From assembly GCA_020698575.1 (NCBI GenBank), contig CM036254.1, forward strand, positions 27,308,526 to 27,372,525: 64,000 bases of DNA, read 5' to 3'. The DNA is from Bostrychus sinensis (lineage: Eukaryota; Chordata; Actinopteri; Gobiiformes; Eleotridae). Under the pieces are notes generated by a model. The model saw nothing but the letters and a program-made list of their open reading frames with translations, had not been told where the DNA came from and made no database searches. This document shows positions 59,401 to 64,000 of this stretch, one piece after another (positions within the stretch are counted from its first letter, which is position 1; every line of letters begins with the position of its first letter). A program made the position numbers and the translations under genes.

Positions 59401-61773
59401 TGGGATGGTCCACTTCTTGGGGATGCCACAGACCACTTTGAGAAATAGAAACACCTTCAAACCGACCCAACCTGCGCCATACTTGGTGCTGCATCAACAA
59501 GTTGCACTCCTAACATCTTCATTGTTTAAAATGTGTGTCATCGTCCTTTGACATTATATAATTCAGTCTTGTTCTGGTTTAAAGACACAACTGGGCTGGG
59601 CATCTGAGGTTAATGAATTTCTGTGCCATTAAGATGACATTTTATAACCTTGTTCTGTGCATGAGCGGCTTTACGGCTGTGCTTTTCAAGGAAATCTTAA
59701 GGAAGGTGTTACACAAGTGCTCCTCAGTGGCACTAATGTCCAACAAAGGCCCCAGTATGGACACAGTTATTTACTACAGCGGATTTGTTAAGATGTTAGG
59801 TGCTGTTGAAACGCTTTGAAAAGCATTAGTAGTGTGAGGGCAGGCTTGTGAGTGAGATCAGAGGGGCCATTAAGGGTCATGGGCCAGGATTTCACCCCAG
59901 GGCTTCACTGAGAGTGTGCTACGCTGCCAAAAAAAGGGACAATTAGTGGGTTTAGAAACAAAGTAATGTGGAAAACAATGATTGTGCTGTTGTTGTTGTT
60001 GTTACTTGGAAAAATGCCAAAATAACTTTCCAGGGAAAAATGGAGCCATTCACACTTCCATTGTTTTCGTGAGGTCAGTGTGGACAACAACATTAAGTGC
60101 TGGGCTGTGGTTTTTACTGTGGTTCCCAGTGAGCATTTATACTTGTTTCTTAAAATAGAATGGCCTAATGGGTTTCCATATTTAGACACTGTTTGGTTTA
60201 TTTTATATATGAAATCATAATGGCTGCAAAATCTAGCCACAAGGGGTCACAAGCGATCAGAGGATGAATTAGTTTTTACTTTTACTTAAGTAAAATTTTA
60301 AATTGTCTAAGAAACTACAAGTAGTTTTTGTCCAGTTTTTGTTCTCTGCGTTGTAATAGGTAGCACACTTGACTTGCAATCAGAAGGTTGTAGGTTCAAA
60401 ACTCGCTCAAGAAGAAAAGGTAAAATTTGTAAAAACATTCAAATGTACTTTCTACTACATTTTACACTCAATAGTCATGAAGTAACCTAAAGCTATTGAT
60501 GGCAGCTGTGTAATAATAAAGAATAACTTTGGTGTTATTGTTTCACAAAACAAAAACTGCTACATCCACGTTTACAAAATACATATTAAAAATGGAGAGT
60601 CCTGTGTAAATATTGACGAAGGATGAAAATGACTAGGGCTGGGTACCATTCAGATTTTTTCGATACCAGTATTTAAATGGTACCTGGTTTTCAAAACTGC
60701 TATCTGAGCGATACTTTTTTCTGATACCTATGGTGTGCTAATTCATCTCCTACAAAGGTATCGTTTAATAGTACCTAGCCTTACTTGTGCCCTGATCCCC
60801 TGTCAAGCAAACAAGGATTTAAGTATTTCAGCTATAGATAAATGTAGAAAATGATGGACTAATCTCTCCCCACAAAGGAACCACCTGACAAAATTTAGTT
60901 TACACGTTTAACCTTACCTCCGTTGTGCTGTTCTTTGCATTTTCCCAATGGTGCAATTTAGCAGGTGTAAATACAATGCTTAAACTCAGGTGCTGAATCA
61001 CATGACCTGACCCAGCTCTGACCCAGTTGTGTGCTATTGATTTGACCTAAATACTTCCTAAGCCCAGGTGCACTGTGAAAGCATGAAATCTATAGCAACT
61101 TATGTACTGTATTCTGTCTACAATATACTGCCATGAGAACTTTCTTTCATAGAAATAAGAAAGCTTGTAGCTTGTTAAATAGTGTTTTTTCTTTATACAA
61201 ATATGTTCTGTATGCATCAGAAATATTATGTGCTGATATTCAGATGTTCAGATATTTTATTGCCAATTTCACTACTCAAGTAAGAGTATTGTTACTTCAA
61301 AATGACTAAAGTAGAAGATTTAAAAAGAACTACTCAAGTACTGAGTCATTATTTAGATGACTACTTTTTACGACTGCTTGTGTAATATTATTTTGAAAGT
61401 AACAATACTCTTCTTTGAGTACAATTTTTGGGTACTTAACCCACCTCTGTTTTTGATCATGTGGATTTCAGTAAGATTTGGTAGTTTTCCCTTTTACAAA
61501 TTTTCCAGTAATTTTACTTATTCTGATCCTTCTCTCTCTCGTCTCCAGTTCAGGAAGTGCCTGATCCAGCTCTTCACAGGAATGGGCACCATCCCAGACA
61601 ACTTCAACCAGACATCAGAGCGGCCGGGCATCACCGCCGAGAGCATGACGGGCGAAATGTCGGCCATTGCTGCTCGAATCCCAGTGGGCACCGGCTCCCA
61701 AAAGTCCGACGACTCTCCGACCGAGTCTTTCGCCCAGCTGCCCATTCCGGAAAACAAAGTGTGTCCCATGTAA
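8322..61773 (+). CDS. valop: Vertebrate ancient (VA) opsin, complete five-exon coding sequence
   Basis: Non-visual opsin: a seven-helix, retinal-binding, G-protein-coupled photoreceptor of the plasma membrane. The CDS joins 8322-8685, 25041-25251, 48488-48605, 51081-51314 and 61549-61773 (1152 nt, 383 residues). All junctions are GT-AG and keep frame (phases 1, 2, 0, 0). Visible hallmarks are N56 in helix 1, NLAIAD (79-84), C111 and C188 (disulfide), counterion E114 (bovine E113), ERF 135-137 in place of ERY, E244 (bovine E247), W262 and P264 of helix 6, retinal lysine K293 (bovine K296) and NPIIY 299-303. S182 sits where rhodopsin has E181. The phrases FAVTFFGIVALWSLAV and FSKTAAVYNPIIYVFMNKQ match VA opsins better than rods, cones, pinopsin or TMT opsins, from memory of those families. 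Teleosts usually have two paralogues (valopa, valopb); I cannot say which this is. The long tail fits the VA-long form. Confidence 0.95.
9890..10138 (+). repeat. tRNA-derived SINE with poly-A tail
   Basis: A tRNA-like head with a B-box-like GGTTCCATTCC near 9937 is followed by 'gaaagggcatccggtgtaaaaaacatgcc', a common fish SINE body. It ends in a C-run (about 10099-10112) and a long A-run (about 10113-10137). The A-run marks the 3' end of a + strand insertion. Confidence 0.6.
10245..10390 (+). repeat. Interspersed repeat family D
   Basis: Shares 'tttttcaaaaagtctatgggaaaaa' type sequence and 'atgggaaatttacttctggcacc' with 22950-23110. It is non-coding and its class is unknown. Confidence 0.4.
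10548..10845. repeat. Inverted pair of tRNA-derived SINE heads
   Basis: On +, 10548-10605 has an A-box-like TGGCTCAGTAGTAGAG and a B-box GGTTCAAGTCC. On -, 10845-10765 has TAGCTCAGCTGGTAGTG and GGGTTCAAGTCC. A run of about 26 T lies between them at 10622-10646. Neither head folds convincingly as a functional tRNA by eye, and both sit in repeat context, so they are read as SINEs. Confidence 0.55.
11025..11290 (+). repeat. LINE-derived teleost repeat
   Basis: The order 'ttcctgtccc', 'acacagagacatacaacc', 'actctcacattc', 'gggacaatttagaatcacc' and 'gcatgtctttggatgatgcggggaagctggagaac' is that of a very common fish repeat. Related copies are at 16405-16610 and 63800-64000. Confidence 0.6.
11775..12005 (-). 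repeat. SINE-like repeat family A, copy 1
   Basis: Shares 'cattcactcctc', 'gtggcagactgacag', 'accaccaccaatcacac', 'aaggtgggtcaagt' and 'cgcccaaagacataac' with copies at 20735-21010, 47045-48055 (interrupted), 62690-63010 and, inverted, 57795-58090. The copy at 57795 reads from a tRNA-like head with the B-box GGTTTGAATCC, so this copy lies on the minus strand. Confidence 0.6.
12480..12828. mobile_element. Non-autonomous DNA transposon with TIRs
   Basis: The left end GGGTTCCTGCACAGTATTA and the right end, read inverted, GGGTTTCTGCAGGTATCAG, form imperfect terminal inverted repeats about 350 bp apart. The interior is AT-rich with repeated 'ggcattaaa' words and no transposase. It is likely hAT-related, but target-site duplications were not resolved by eye. 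Confidence 0.55.
13123..13647. mobile_element. MITE-like element with 35-bp TIRs
   Basis: The left arm CTCAAGTATGGAAGCAAGCG and the inverted right arm CTCGAGTATGGAAGCAAACT continue into a matching TCATCAGATT. The element is about 525 bp, AT-rich, with no ORF. The superfamily cannot be assigned from the sequence. Confidence 0.6.
14251..14410 (+). repeat. hAT-like minisatellite element, fragment
   Basis: Starts with CAGTGATTCTCAAACTTG, a hAT-like end, then runs into units such as AGGTCTAAACCAGGACT, which are the reverse complement of the array units at 4807-5650. The right end is lost. Confidence 0.5.
14512..15225 (-). pseudogene. LINE reverse transcriptase C-terminal fragment
   Basis: Read on the minus strand in two or three frames, this encodes the thumb and C-terminal end of a non-LTR retrotransposon polymerase. 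Blocks include TEHKYLGIWLDSSLSFHHH, KLDTIYHSAICFVTN, LSGLTPPYLNQLL and SFGLMSFRFAAANDWN. The frame changes between blocks, so the copy is dead. The fit is to the L2/Rex-type LINEs of fish. It lies antisense inside VA opsin intron 1. Confidence 0.7.
15625..16250. mobile_element. hAT-like non-autonomous element
   Basis: The left end CAGCGGTACCTAACCTTTTT and the right end, inverted, GGTGTTTCCCAACCAAGGGT are imperfect hAT-type terminal repeats. 'gtaccccttt' and 'ggtccctgtacccttggttggg' also appear in the copy at 32322-32668. The interior is very AT-rich with no ORF. Confidence 0.6.
16405..16610 (+). repeat. LINE-derived teleost repeat, second copy
   Basis: Shares 'cctatcccagtaactata', 'agacacacagacaaccattcactctcac', 'tagagtcaccaattc' and 'ctttggacagtgggaggaagc' with 11025-11290. 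Confidence 0.55.
16960..17275 (+). repeat. TTTAGTCCTGG-type minisatellite of the hAT-like family
   Basis: A degenerate array of 11-12 bp units (TTTAGTCCTGG, TTTAGTTCTGG, TTTAGTCTTAG), interrupted by a T-run near 17185-17204. Same unit family as 4910-5580; clear terminal repeats are not visible here. Confidence 0.55.
18160..18420 (-). repeat. Repeat family B, inverted copy
   Basis: The complement of the family-B blocks: 'tataatgttttttttttt', 'acacacctggagttgtgttttgcttcattcatgc' and 'cctatctgaggcctcaaaactc'. Confidence 0.5.
18530..18722 (-). repeat. Repeat family G, inverted copy
   Basis: The reverse complement of this stretch resembles 24000-24165 through 'aaaaggggctatatta', 'accaatcttggtc' and 'agtactctactggtgc' blocks. 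The two copies lie in opposite orientation 5.3 kb apart within intron 1. Confidence 0.5.
19940..20165 (-). repeat. Interspersed repeat family E
   Basis: Approximately the reverse complement of 2880-3180, sharing 'gattggttgtcagtttccaaaatcat' and 'gctaacgctaattac' type blocks. Non-coding. It is followed by an L2-like LINE tail at 20225-20335 ending in 'gaatgaattg'. Confidence 0.45.
20465..20725 (-). repeat. tRNA-derived SINE
   Basis: On the minus strand from 20725 it reads TGGCATAGTGGTTAGCACT (A-box), then GGGTTCAATTCC (B-box), then the SINE body containing 'ggagtttgcatgttctccccatg'. It ends near 20465 in an (AAT)n stretch. A related head is at 46325-46400. Confidence 0.65.
20735..21010 (-). 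repeat. SINE-like repeat family A, copy 2
   Basis: Contains 'gcgcttttctaaacactaaaaggtgctttataattt', 'ggggcagactgatgg', 'gaccacctccaaacacaca' and 'gtgtcttggccaaggacacaac', the shared blocks of family A. It adjoins the SINE ending at 20725. Confidence 0.6.
22550..22998. repeat. Degenerate element related to the 60.64 kb MITE
   Basis: The right end 'ggtatcattgttcggtacccggccctac', read inverted, is GTAGGGCCGGGTACCGAACA, close to the left end of the MITE at 60636-60782. The left end ('gattagggattggtg') is weak. The interior holds an AAT/ATA-rich stretch at about 22899-22926. Confidence 0.4.
24000..24165 (+). repeat. Repeat family G
   Basis: Partner of the inverted copy at 18530-18722. Non-coding, class unknown. 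Confidence 0.45.
25041..25251 (+). CDS. valop: VA opsin exon 2: helix 3 to extracellular loop 2
   Basis: Encodes the rest of Gly122 to the first two bases of Trp192. It holds the end of helix 3, the ERF motif (135-137) for G-protein coupling, intracellular loop 2 (CRPLGNIRL), helix 4 (about 154-174) and the start of extracellular loop 2 with the disulfide C188. The acceptor is a pyrimidine-rich tract ending in TTACAG at 25040. The donor TG|GTGAGG at 25252 splits the Trp codon (phase 2). Reading past the donor gives a stop at once (TGA at 25253), so splicing here is obligatory. Confidence 0.95.
25385..25710 (+). repeat. GGGAACATAGGGC-type minisatellite
   Basis: Irregular repeats of TGGGAACATAGGGC and TGGGTACATAGGGC with spacers such as 'ctaattttgaaaaatat'. 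At least eight recognisable units occur. It starts about 130 bp after exon 2; 25300-25380 carries related 'gttcccacag' words in the opposite sense. Confidence 0.7.
25960..26562 (+). pseudogene. LINE 3' end with RT C-terminal remnant
   Basis: 25989-26201 encodes the end of a non-LTR retrotransposon polymerase (DQTTRTSRSTAHKK, SAFSFKTIKKWNQLPDRLK). An untranslated stretch with 'ctgcctggggactgcagatggaaattagc' follows, then an (ACTAA)n-like tail at about 26518-26562. The short tandem tail and stop codon placement fit a 5'-truncated LINE insertion in the sense orientation of the opsin intron. Confidence 0.7.
27539..28226 (+). mobile_element. Tc1-like transposon relic, internally deleted
   Basis: The left end holds 'ctgaaaaagttgggacactgtg' and 'gatggcagcaacacattt'. 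The middle keeps transposase-derived words ('cagggacacttccagaag', 'aaagctcatttaaaatggact', 'ggccagatgaacc'). The right part has 'ttgtcccaacttttttg...tgtgttgctg' and 'tttatttacattttaaacac'. This is the order of a common fish Tc1/mariner element with most of its transposase deleted. It fills nearly all of the pseudogene's intron (27512-28238). Confidence 0.65.
28442..28507. repeat. Three perfect 22-bp tandem repeats
   Basis: The unit TGGTCTTTGGCTGGTTGTAG plus GG occurs three times in exact tandem (28442-28463, 28464-28485, 28486-28507). Because 22 is not a multiple of 3, the extra copies change the reading frame of the minus-strand pseudogene (YNQPKT in one copy). Confidence 0.95.
29165..29480 (-). 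pseudogene. Non-LTR retrotransposon 3' end
   Basis: The minus strand encodes the end of a LINE polymerase: GRRPRGRPRTRWRDYISRLA, then WERLGVPPEELEEVSGE and LLRLLPPRPGPG followed by a stop. A (GGAT)n tail at about 29168-29200 follows, the usual 3' tail of this fish LINE. It is GC-rich against an AT-rich background, which suggests a fairly recent insertion. Confidence 0.7.
29537..29574 (+). repeat. (GATT)n microsatellite
   Basis: About nine tandem copies of GATT. Confidence 0.9.
31170..31600 (+). repeat. Two-copy tandem duplication, about 200 bp per unit, CpG-rich
   Basis: Ordered blocks recur: 'gttacgcggag' (31174), 'gttacgcagagaa' (31378) and 'attacgcagagaa' (31559); 'cactgtg' then 'gcacgggac' (about 31230 and 31450); 'cagtttgttctttt' (about 31267 and 31469); 'caaatgcat...aagct.gagct' (about 31284 and 31493). 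ORFs here reach 140 codons but show no protein family and follow the base composition. GC content is high for this intron. Confidence 0.55.
32322..32668. mobile_element. hAT-like non-autonomous element
   Basis: The left end CACTGGTTCCCAACATTTTT and the right end, inverted, CAGTGTTTCCCAACCAGGGG are terminal repeats of the family also seen at 15625-16250. The element is about 347 bp, non-coding, and ends in 'tacccctaggggtccctgtacccctggttggg'. Confidence 0.7.
34271..35247 (+). mobile_element. Defective Tc1-like transposon with TA target sites
   Basis: The ends CACACCTGATCAAAATTTTA and, inverted, CACACCTGATAATTTTTTTA are terminal repeats flanked on both sides by TA (34269-34270 and 35248-35249), the Tc1/mariner signature. 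Inside are N-terminal transposase remnants in different frames: KAQKLSVFEHGGIVELHKQG (34540 on), then LTQIQAVTGADCSPVTIRRH and FASEHQTWDPERRKKVLF. The catalytic DDE region after VLF is deleted, leaving 977 bp. It is non-autonomous and inactive. Confidence 0.85.
36100..36660 (+). repeat. Repeat family B, long copy
   Basis: Shares with 6230-6720 the blocks 'atggctaattagcaatgcta', 'agtgctgaaatgatcagaac', 'gcatttt.atctcttgaga' and 'gattactcaaactt.tgtgaatgaaac'. It is cut at about 36660 by the fold-back element. Confidence 0.55.
36664..37509. mobile_element. Fold-back element with long inverted repeats
   Basis: The left arm (about 36664-36928) and right arm (about 37290-37509) are inverted copies. 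Read from the outside, both give 'gagctatatttgt.tcaataaaatgaattgatgc', then 'caaaatgcctaatttgtga', 'tctgcagttttgcatgtgaa' and 'cctctgcacatttgga'. The centre has a direct repeat starting CCCCCAGTGGTTGTCA at about 36950 and 37209. A partial third copy of the arm lies near 37085-37205. No transposase is seen. Target-site duplications are not clear. Confidence 0.75.
38401..38508 (+). repeat. Compound trinucleotide microsatellite
   Basis: (ATT)n passes into (GTT)n, then (ATT)n, then (ATC)n, over about 105 bp. Confidence 0.9.
38895..39130 (+). repeat. Interspersed repeat family C
   Basis: Shares 'ggcttctgctgctgtcc', 'gttcagaaataag', 'cagagctgctcataata' and 'ctggtgttttatgga' with the reverse complement of 45570-45790. 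A run of 18 or so A lies at 38984-39001. Class unknown. Confidence 0.5.
39940..40050 (+). repeat. Repeat family B, short copy
   Basis: Contains 'gtgaaacaaaatacagctccaggtatgtttgtgatg' and 'cgattttgcataatataac', the right half of family B. Confidence 0.5.
41385..41475 (-). repeat. Short array of the hAT-like minisatellite
   Basis: Units such as CTAAACCAGGA and TAGGTCTAAACCAGGACTAA, the complement of the TTTAGTCCTGG unit. Confidence 0.5.
42307..42693 (-). other. Unidentified 128-codon open frame
   Basis: An uninterrupted minus-strand frame, longer than most in this AT-rich intron. It includes SRQDVAVEFPSDCTLMD, RISTPHVPLEIASIFIQMQS and MDVELKQLMRICMV. No domain is recognised. It may be a remnant of a transposon-encoded accessory protein, since such SANT/MADF-type proteins occur in Harbinger elements, or it may be chance. 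No flanking splice sites or promoter could be defended. Confidence 0.2.
43632..43829 (-). pseudogene. Gypsy-type retrotransposon pol fragment
   Basis: The minus strand reads TKGSKNIKPDALSRQFDPSD, the conserved segment at the end of RNase H before the integrase zinc finger in Ty3/Gypsy elements (usually YRPGSKNxxADALSR). The rest of pol is not recognisable on either side, so this is a short relic. Confidence 0.6.
45570..45790 (-). repeat. Repeat family C, inverted copy
   Basis: The reverse complement of this stretch matches 38895-39130 over most of its length, including 'gcttatgtcccgcccttt' and 'tctgattggttactc'. Confidence 0.5.
46325..46400 (+). repeat. tRNA-derived SINE head
   Basis: 'cagcatggtggaagagtggttagcactgtcaactcacagcaag' carries the A-box-like head of the SINE family seen inverted at 20465-20725. 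The body is truncated. Confidence 0.5.
46550..46796 (+). repeat. hAT-like minisatellite element, fragment
   Basis: A few TTTAGTTCTGG units, then the right-end block 'ggaaaagcaatttttttaagaggtggtgcttagtgtaaaaagttt', matching the ends at 5595-5650 and 48370-48439. Confidence 0.5.
47045..48055 (-). repeat. SINE-like repeat family A, copy split by a transposon
   Basis: 47045-47130 ('cagcgcttttcaagata') and 47827-48055 ('cattcactcctcag', 'ctagggcaaactgaag', 'gaccaccaccaaacacaca', 'gtgtcttgcccaagtacacaat') are the two halves of one family-A copy. They are separated by the Harbinger-like element at 47131-47826. Confidence 0.6.
47131..47826. mobile_element. Harbinger-like non-autonomous transposon, TAA target site
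   Basis: The left end AGGCCTCCATCCAAGGCGAC and the right end, inverted, AGGCCTCGATACACCAAGGC plus GAC, are terminal inverted repeats. TAA is duplicated on each side (47128-47130 and 47827-47829), the three-base target of PIF/Harbinger and related elements. The 696-bp interior is GC- and CpG-rich, with no transposase seen in any frame. A run of nine or so G lies near 47635. Confidence 0.7.
48056..48439 (+). mobile_element. hAT-like minisatellite element next to exon 3
   Basis: An array of TTTAGTCCTGG and TTTAGACCTAG units (48060-48360), followed by the right terminal block 'ttccgaggtggtacttgg' and AAGTTTGAGAACCACTG, which is the inverse of the left end at 4807. The left end is missing. The element stops 48 bp before exon 3, just upstream of the likely branch site. 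Confidence 0.65.
48488..48605 (+). CDS. valop: VA opsin exon 3: loop 2 end and helix 5
   Basis: Completes Trp192 and encodes Y193-K231: the end of extracellular loop 2 (YSTTNKDHSY), helix 5 with P214 and Y222, and the start of intracellular loop 3 (KLLRKLRK). The acceptor ATTTCCAG ends at 48487, and a good branch-site candidate (CCTAACC) lies about 25 nt upstream. The donor AAG|GTCAGG at 48606 has C at +3, weaker than average. Unspliced, the frame would add 16 residues and stop at 48656, which would truncate the protein after helix 5. Confidence 0.93.
48606..51080 (+). other. VA opsin intron 3 (2.5 kb)
   Basis: Bounded by GTCAGG and TTGTAG. Repeat family B copies lie at about 48935-49060 and 50790-50910. 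50510-50650 resembles 22270-22450 (shared 'cttggttatg.t.tgtgcttta' and 'gctaactgtcagatttaatgttagc' blocks). The stretch 49070-50450 is AT-rich with nothing recognised. Confidence 0.8.
51081..51314 (+). CDS. valop: VA opsin exon 4: helices 6 and 7 with retinal lysine
   Basis: Encodes V232-Q309. It carries intracellular loop 3 (ARKPERQVTRM, E244), helix 6 with GWTPY (261-265), extracellular loop 3, and helix 7 with K293, the Schiff-base lysine, and NPIIY (299-303). Position 261 is Gly where rhodopsin and, as I recall, other VA opsins have Cys (CWxP). The acceptor is CTCTTGTAG ending at 51080. The donor CAG|GTCAGA at 51315 again has C at +3. The intron after NKQ is the conserved last intron position of vertebrate opsins. 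Confidence 0.95.
53825..54190 (+). repeat. Repeat family B, long copy
   Basis: Starts like 6230-6350 ('ttggacacc', 'cttcttttggaggctgttacttt') and ends 'actccaggcatgtttttgaggaggaaacattataatg'. The middle third is shorter than at 6.2 kb. Confidence 0.5.
56040..56190 (+). mobile_element. Terminal fragment of Tc1-like relic family
   Basis: 'aattcacaatagaccacaatatgtcag', 'tttgataacagcaacacattt' and 'attgggatgaggccactaaaagccag' follow the order of the left end of the element at 27539-28226. No right end is present. Confidence 0.5.
56320..56755 (+). repeat. TCAGAATTCTGACTTTAATC-type minisatellite
   Basis: About eighteen degenerate units of roughly 20-24 bp built from AATTCTGACTTTAATCTC and variants, ending in a T-run at 56737-56760. 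Confidence 0.8.
57795..58090 (+). repeat. SINE-like repeat family A, sense copy
   Basis: Reads from a tRNA-like head ('tggctcaaggttgg', B-box GGTTTGAATCC at about 57823) through 'caggcaagacacttctcc', 'gtgtttggtggtggtc' and 'gtcagtttgcccc' to 'taaagcaattttgtgtgac...' and an (ATT)n-like end. It shows the true orientation of the family. Confidence 0.65.
60345..60410 (+). repeat. tRNA-like SINE head
   Basis: 'ggtagcacacttgacttgcaatcagaaggttgtaggttcaaaactc' holds A-box- and B-box-like segments. No body follows. It is too diverged to be a working tRNA. Confidence 0.35.
60636..60782. mobile_element. Short MITE with TAGGGCTGGGTA-type ends
   Basis: The left end TAGGGCTGGGTACCATTCAG and the inverted right end TAAGGCTAGGTACTATTAAA are imperfect terminal repeats about 147 bp apart. 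The inside has further inverted words ('cgataccagta', 'tggtacc'). Likely a hAT-type MITE. Confidence 0.6.
61549..61773 (+). CDS. valop: VA opsin exon 5: helix 8 and long C-terminal tail
   Basis: Encodes F310-M383 and the TAA stop at 61771-61773. It opens with the amphipathic helix 8 (FRKCLIQLF, C313 a possible palmitoylation site). A Ser/Thr-rich cytoplasmic tail follows, including NQTSERPG and GSQKSDDSPTES, which are plausible kinase and arrestin sites, and it ends in ENKVCPM. The acceptor has a long CT-rich tract ending in CTCCAG at 61548. Use of this exon gives the long (VAL-type) isoform. Codon use is GC-richer than the flanking DNA, as in the other exons. Confidence 0.94.
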   Translation, partial: FRKCLIQLFTGMGTIPDNFNQTSERPGITAESMTGEMSAIAARIPVGTGSQKSDDSPTESFAQLPIPENKVCPM

Positions 61774-62689
61774 CAACAATGCACTTACAAGTTCTTTTCT
61801 CCTTCATTGTGATCCCTTGTGTCCATCTTGTATCTTGCTGCCATGTTTAGAAGGAGCTTTTTTCTTTTTTTGTCATGTTAAATATTGGACAAAGATGGTG
61901 GTGGTTCACTTTGAAAAGGGGCATCACGGACTATAAATGTTTGAAGGAACGTATCAAAAGACACCCACAAAATGTTAAAAACAAACTTTGGGTTTTGTGC
62001 AACAGCATGCATCGGTACCTTGTTATATAACGGAGGAGAAATGCTTTGAGCGTTTCCCTCTAGGTATGTTGTAAATATCACTGTCAGGACGGTATCTTGA
62101 CCATCTCTGCGCACCTGCTCCAGAGGGCACTTGACTGAACTCGATAGCGCCTGCCTTCTTTGGTGAATTCATGTGAAAATAATAGAGAGAGAGACTCCTA
62201 TAAAGGCCAAACCTTGACATCAGTTGGTGGACAGCTATAGCCAGTGTTTGTTTTTTTTCTCCAAATACTTCAGTGCATCTCGGCTTTCATCTCTCTCTCC
62301 TCGTCGTCTCCTTTGAAGCCCTGTGGATGCAGAGAAAGCGTTGTTTTTCTATGCTGTTTTACTACTTTACTTCTTCACTCAGCTCGGCTCGTCAAGAGGA
62401 ATCTGAATTATTGGATATTTTGACTTTGTGAGCTCTGTACTCCTGCTTTCATCTCAGGTGAAGACGGACACTGGGACTCGGAGATGTGACGATCCCGGGT
62501 TCCTTCACTGGGACAAAGAGACACAATATATTTATGATGTGTCAGCAGGGGCTCCACAAACGCACAACACTGTCAATGCAGTCATACACTGTATACACAC
62601 AGTGGAGTAGTGTTGTACTCAAGACCGGGCTTACTTACTTTTCAATAGAGGAATTTCTCTGTCTTCATTTGTAATAATAATAGGAAGAA

Positions 62690-63010
62690 GGATAAGAATA
62701 ACACTATGGTAATAGCTAATAAAGCACTTTTCTAGACATTCAAAGTCACTTTATAATTAGGTGCATTATTCATTCAGTCCTCAGTCACACTCAGTGATGG
62801 TGAGCTACTTCTGTAGCCACATCTGCCCTGGGGCAGACTGACAGACATGTGGCTGCCATTTTGCACCTACGGCCTCTTTGACCACCACTAAATACACAAG
62901 CACACTAACATATACATACCTACATAGGCAAAGTGGTTGAAATGTCTTGCCCAAGGACACAACGGCAGTATGCATTGCTGGTAGCAGGGATCAATCCATC
63001 AGCCTTTCTG
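62690..63010 (-). repeat. SINE-like repeat family A, 3'-flank copy
   Basis: Contains 'aaagcacttttctagacattcaaagtcactttataa', 'cattcagtcctcagtcacactcag', 'ggggcagactgacag' and 'tgtcttgcccaaggacacaac', the family-A blocks in antisense orientation. Confidence 0.65.
62718..62723 (+). terminator. Candidate polyadenylation signal
   Basis: AATAAA, the first canonical hexamer after the opsin stop codon (945 bp downstream). It is provided by a SINE-like repeat edge. No downstream GU-rich element was verified, so the true end may be elsewhere. Confidence 0.3.
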
Positions 63011-64000
63011 ATGGGGGGCTGAGCCAGTGCCGCCTTACTCGTGATTTCCACTGCATGTGTATCTGCTGCACTGCGGACCACTGCCTAATGACACCTACTA
63101 GATACGTCTGCACGAGAAGTACGAGTTCATGTGATAAAAGCCATTAATGATGACCAAATAATGATTATTTAGAAGCAAAAGGACAGAAAACAACAGTTTA
63201 ATATGAGATCGCTTTGGAGCTCACTTCACAGGGTTTTCCTCTAACAGGAAATTAGTTGGGCATGAGAAAACTATACGAATGCAATAAATGTTTAATCATG
63301 TCTGTCACTGTATCTGTATCATAAAGTTAAAGTAAATAGCTTATGAGAGAGAATTATATATAAAACTTATAATCCAAAACCTTTGTACGGAATGATACTA
63401 CTTGAAAATCCAGATGTTGAGCATGTCAGTTTCCTGTGGAAACGCTCTCATTTAGTGAAATGACTGTGTATTTAGTGCGGAGTGCGTGGCGCAGTGCGTG
63501 TTGAGGGCAGCCCCAGCTTATTTATTGTCAGGCTCACAAATGAGACTGGATGGAAACACAGTACATATTCAAATTCAACTTGCTCATCACATCATTTCCA
63601 CAATTTCAGACTTTAAATGTATGTATGCCTTTAGTGAGAAGCAAGATGCAATGGTCCAGCGGGTAATAAATACAACCAGTGTACCTCTGCCATATACAGT
63701 GTCTGAGCTAACCACACTGCCCCAGTGCCAAACCTTAGGAGGGATCTCTCTGCTAGTGAGCTGAATGCTGCATAGTGCCATGCATTATAGTACCAAAAAT
63801 ATTATCCCATTTGGGGTTGTGGATAACTGGAGCCTGTACCAGCAACTATTGGCTAGTCACAGGGCTAACACAGACATCCATTCACTCTCACATTCATTAC
63901 ATCACTAGGGGCAATTTGGTGACTAACACATGCATGTCTTTGAATGCTGGGGGGACGTCCGAGTACCCAGAGAGAACCCATGGTAACCCAGGGAGTATAT

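Larger units (their letters stand above)
51315..61548 (+). other. VA opsin intron 4 (10.2 kb)
   Basis: Bounded by GTCAGA and CTCCAG. If retained, the frame adds 12 codons and stops at 51351-51353. Repeats include a family-A-related fragment (51465-51645), family B copies (53825-54190, 58260-58400 inverted), a partial family-A piece (54745-54845), a Tc1-like terminal fragment (56040-56190), a minisatellite (56320-56755), a full family-A SINE (57795-58090) and a small MITE (60636-60782). 51720-53820, 54850-56030, 56770-57780 and 58410-60340 show no gene or clear repeat. Confidence 0.8.
61774..64000 (+). other. VA opsin 3' UTR and downstream flank
   Basis: 61774 to about 62690 is non-repetitive and probably 3' UTR. 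No AATAAA occurs until 62718-62723, which sits at the edge of a family-A repeat; another is at 63283-63288. A family-A copy occupies 62690-63010, and a LINE-derived repeat related to 11025-11290 runs from about 63800 to the window end. No further gene is seen. Confidence 0.6.

Overview
This is nuclear DNA from a teleost fish. The clues are the sparse coding content, GT-AG introns of 2.5 to 23 kb, a CpG-rich first exon, and a dense load of fish-type repeats: Tc1-like and hAT-like elements, tRNA-derived SINEs and L2-like LINE 3' ends. The species cannot be named from the sequence alone. One intact gene fills most of the window: a five-exon vertebrate ancient (VA) opsin gene on the + strand, with coding sequence from 8322 to 61773. 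Joining exons 8322-8685, 25041-25251, 48488-48605, 51081-51314 and 61549-61773 gives an uninterrupted 383-residue opsin. It has the retinal lysine (K293), counterion (E114), disulfide cysteines (C111/C188), an ERF motif and NPIIY. VA opsins are non-visual photopigments of deep brain and inner retina. Whether this is the teleost valopa or valopb paralogue is not settled here.

Layout. 1-8000 is repeat-rich upstream flank with no convincing gene. 8030-8700 holds a CpG-rich promoter with a TATA box (8195-8200), a leader carrying three upstream ATGs, and exon 1. Intron 1 (16.4 kb) is mostly decayed transposons, SINEs and a LINE reverse-transcriptase fragment. Exon 2 is followed by a minisatellite and a LINE 3' end. 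Intron 2 (23.2 kb) contains, on the opposite strand, a decayed HMG-box (TCF/LEF-like) pseudogene (27265-28998) whose own intron is almost entirely a Tc1-like relic. It also holds a defective Tc1-like element with TA target sites, a fold-back element, a Gypsy pol fragment, and a Harbinger-like element nested in a SINE. Exon 3 lies 48 bp after the end of a hAT-like element. Introns 3 and 4 carry more copies of the same repeat families. The last exon encodes a long cytoplasmic tail, and its 3' flank ends in repeats.

The most interesting points are these: the antisense pseudogene with an inverted, apparently templated 27-bp segment in its HMG box; the possible short VA isoform from intron-4 read-through; the three upstream ATGs before the opsin start; the non-rhodopsin position of intron 2; and a recurrent hAT-like family with an internal minisatellite. 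I found no sign of an entirely new multi-gene system.
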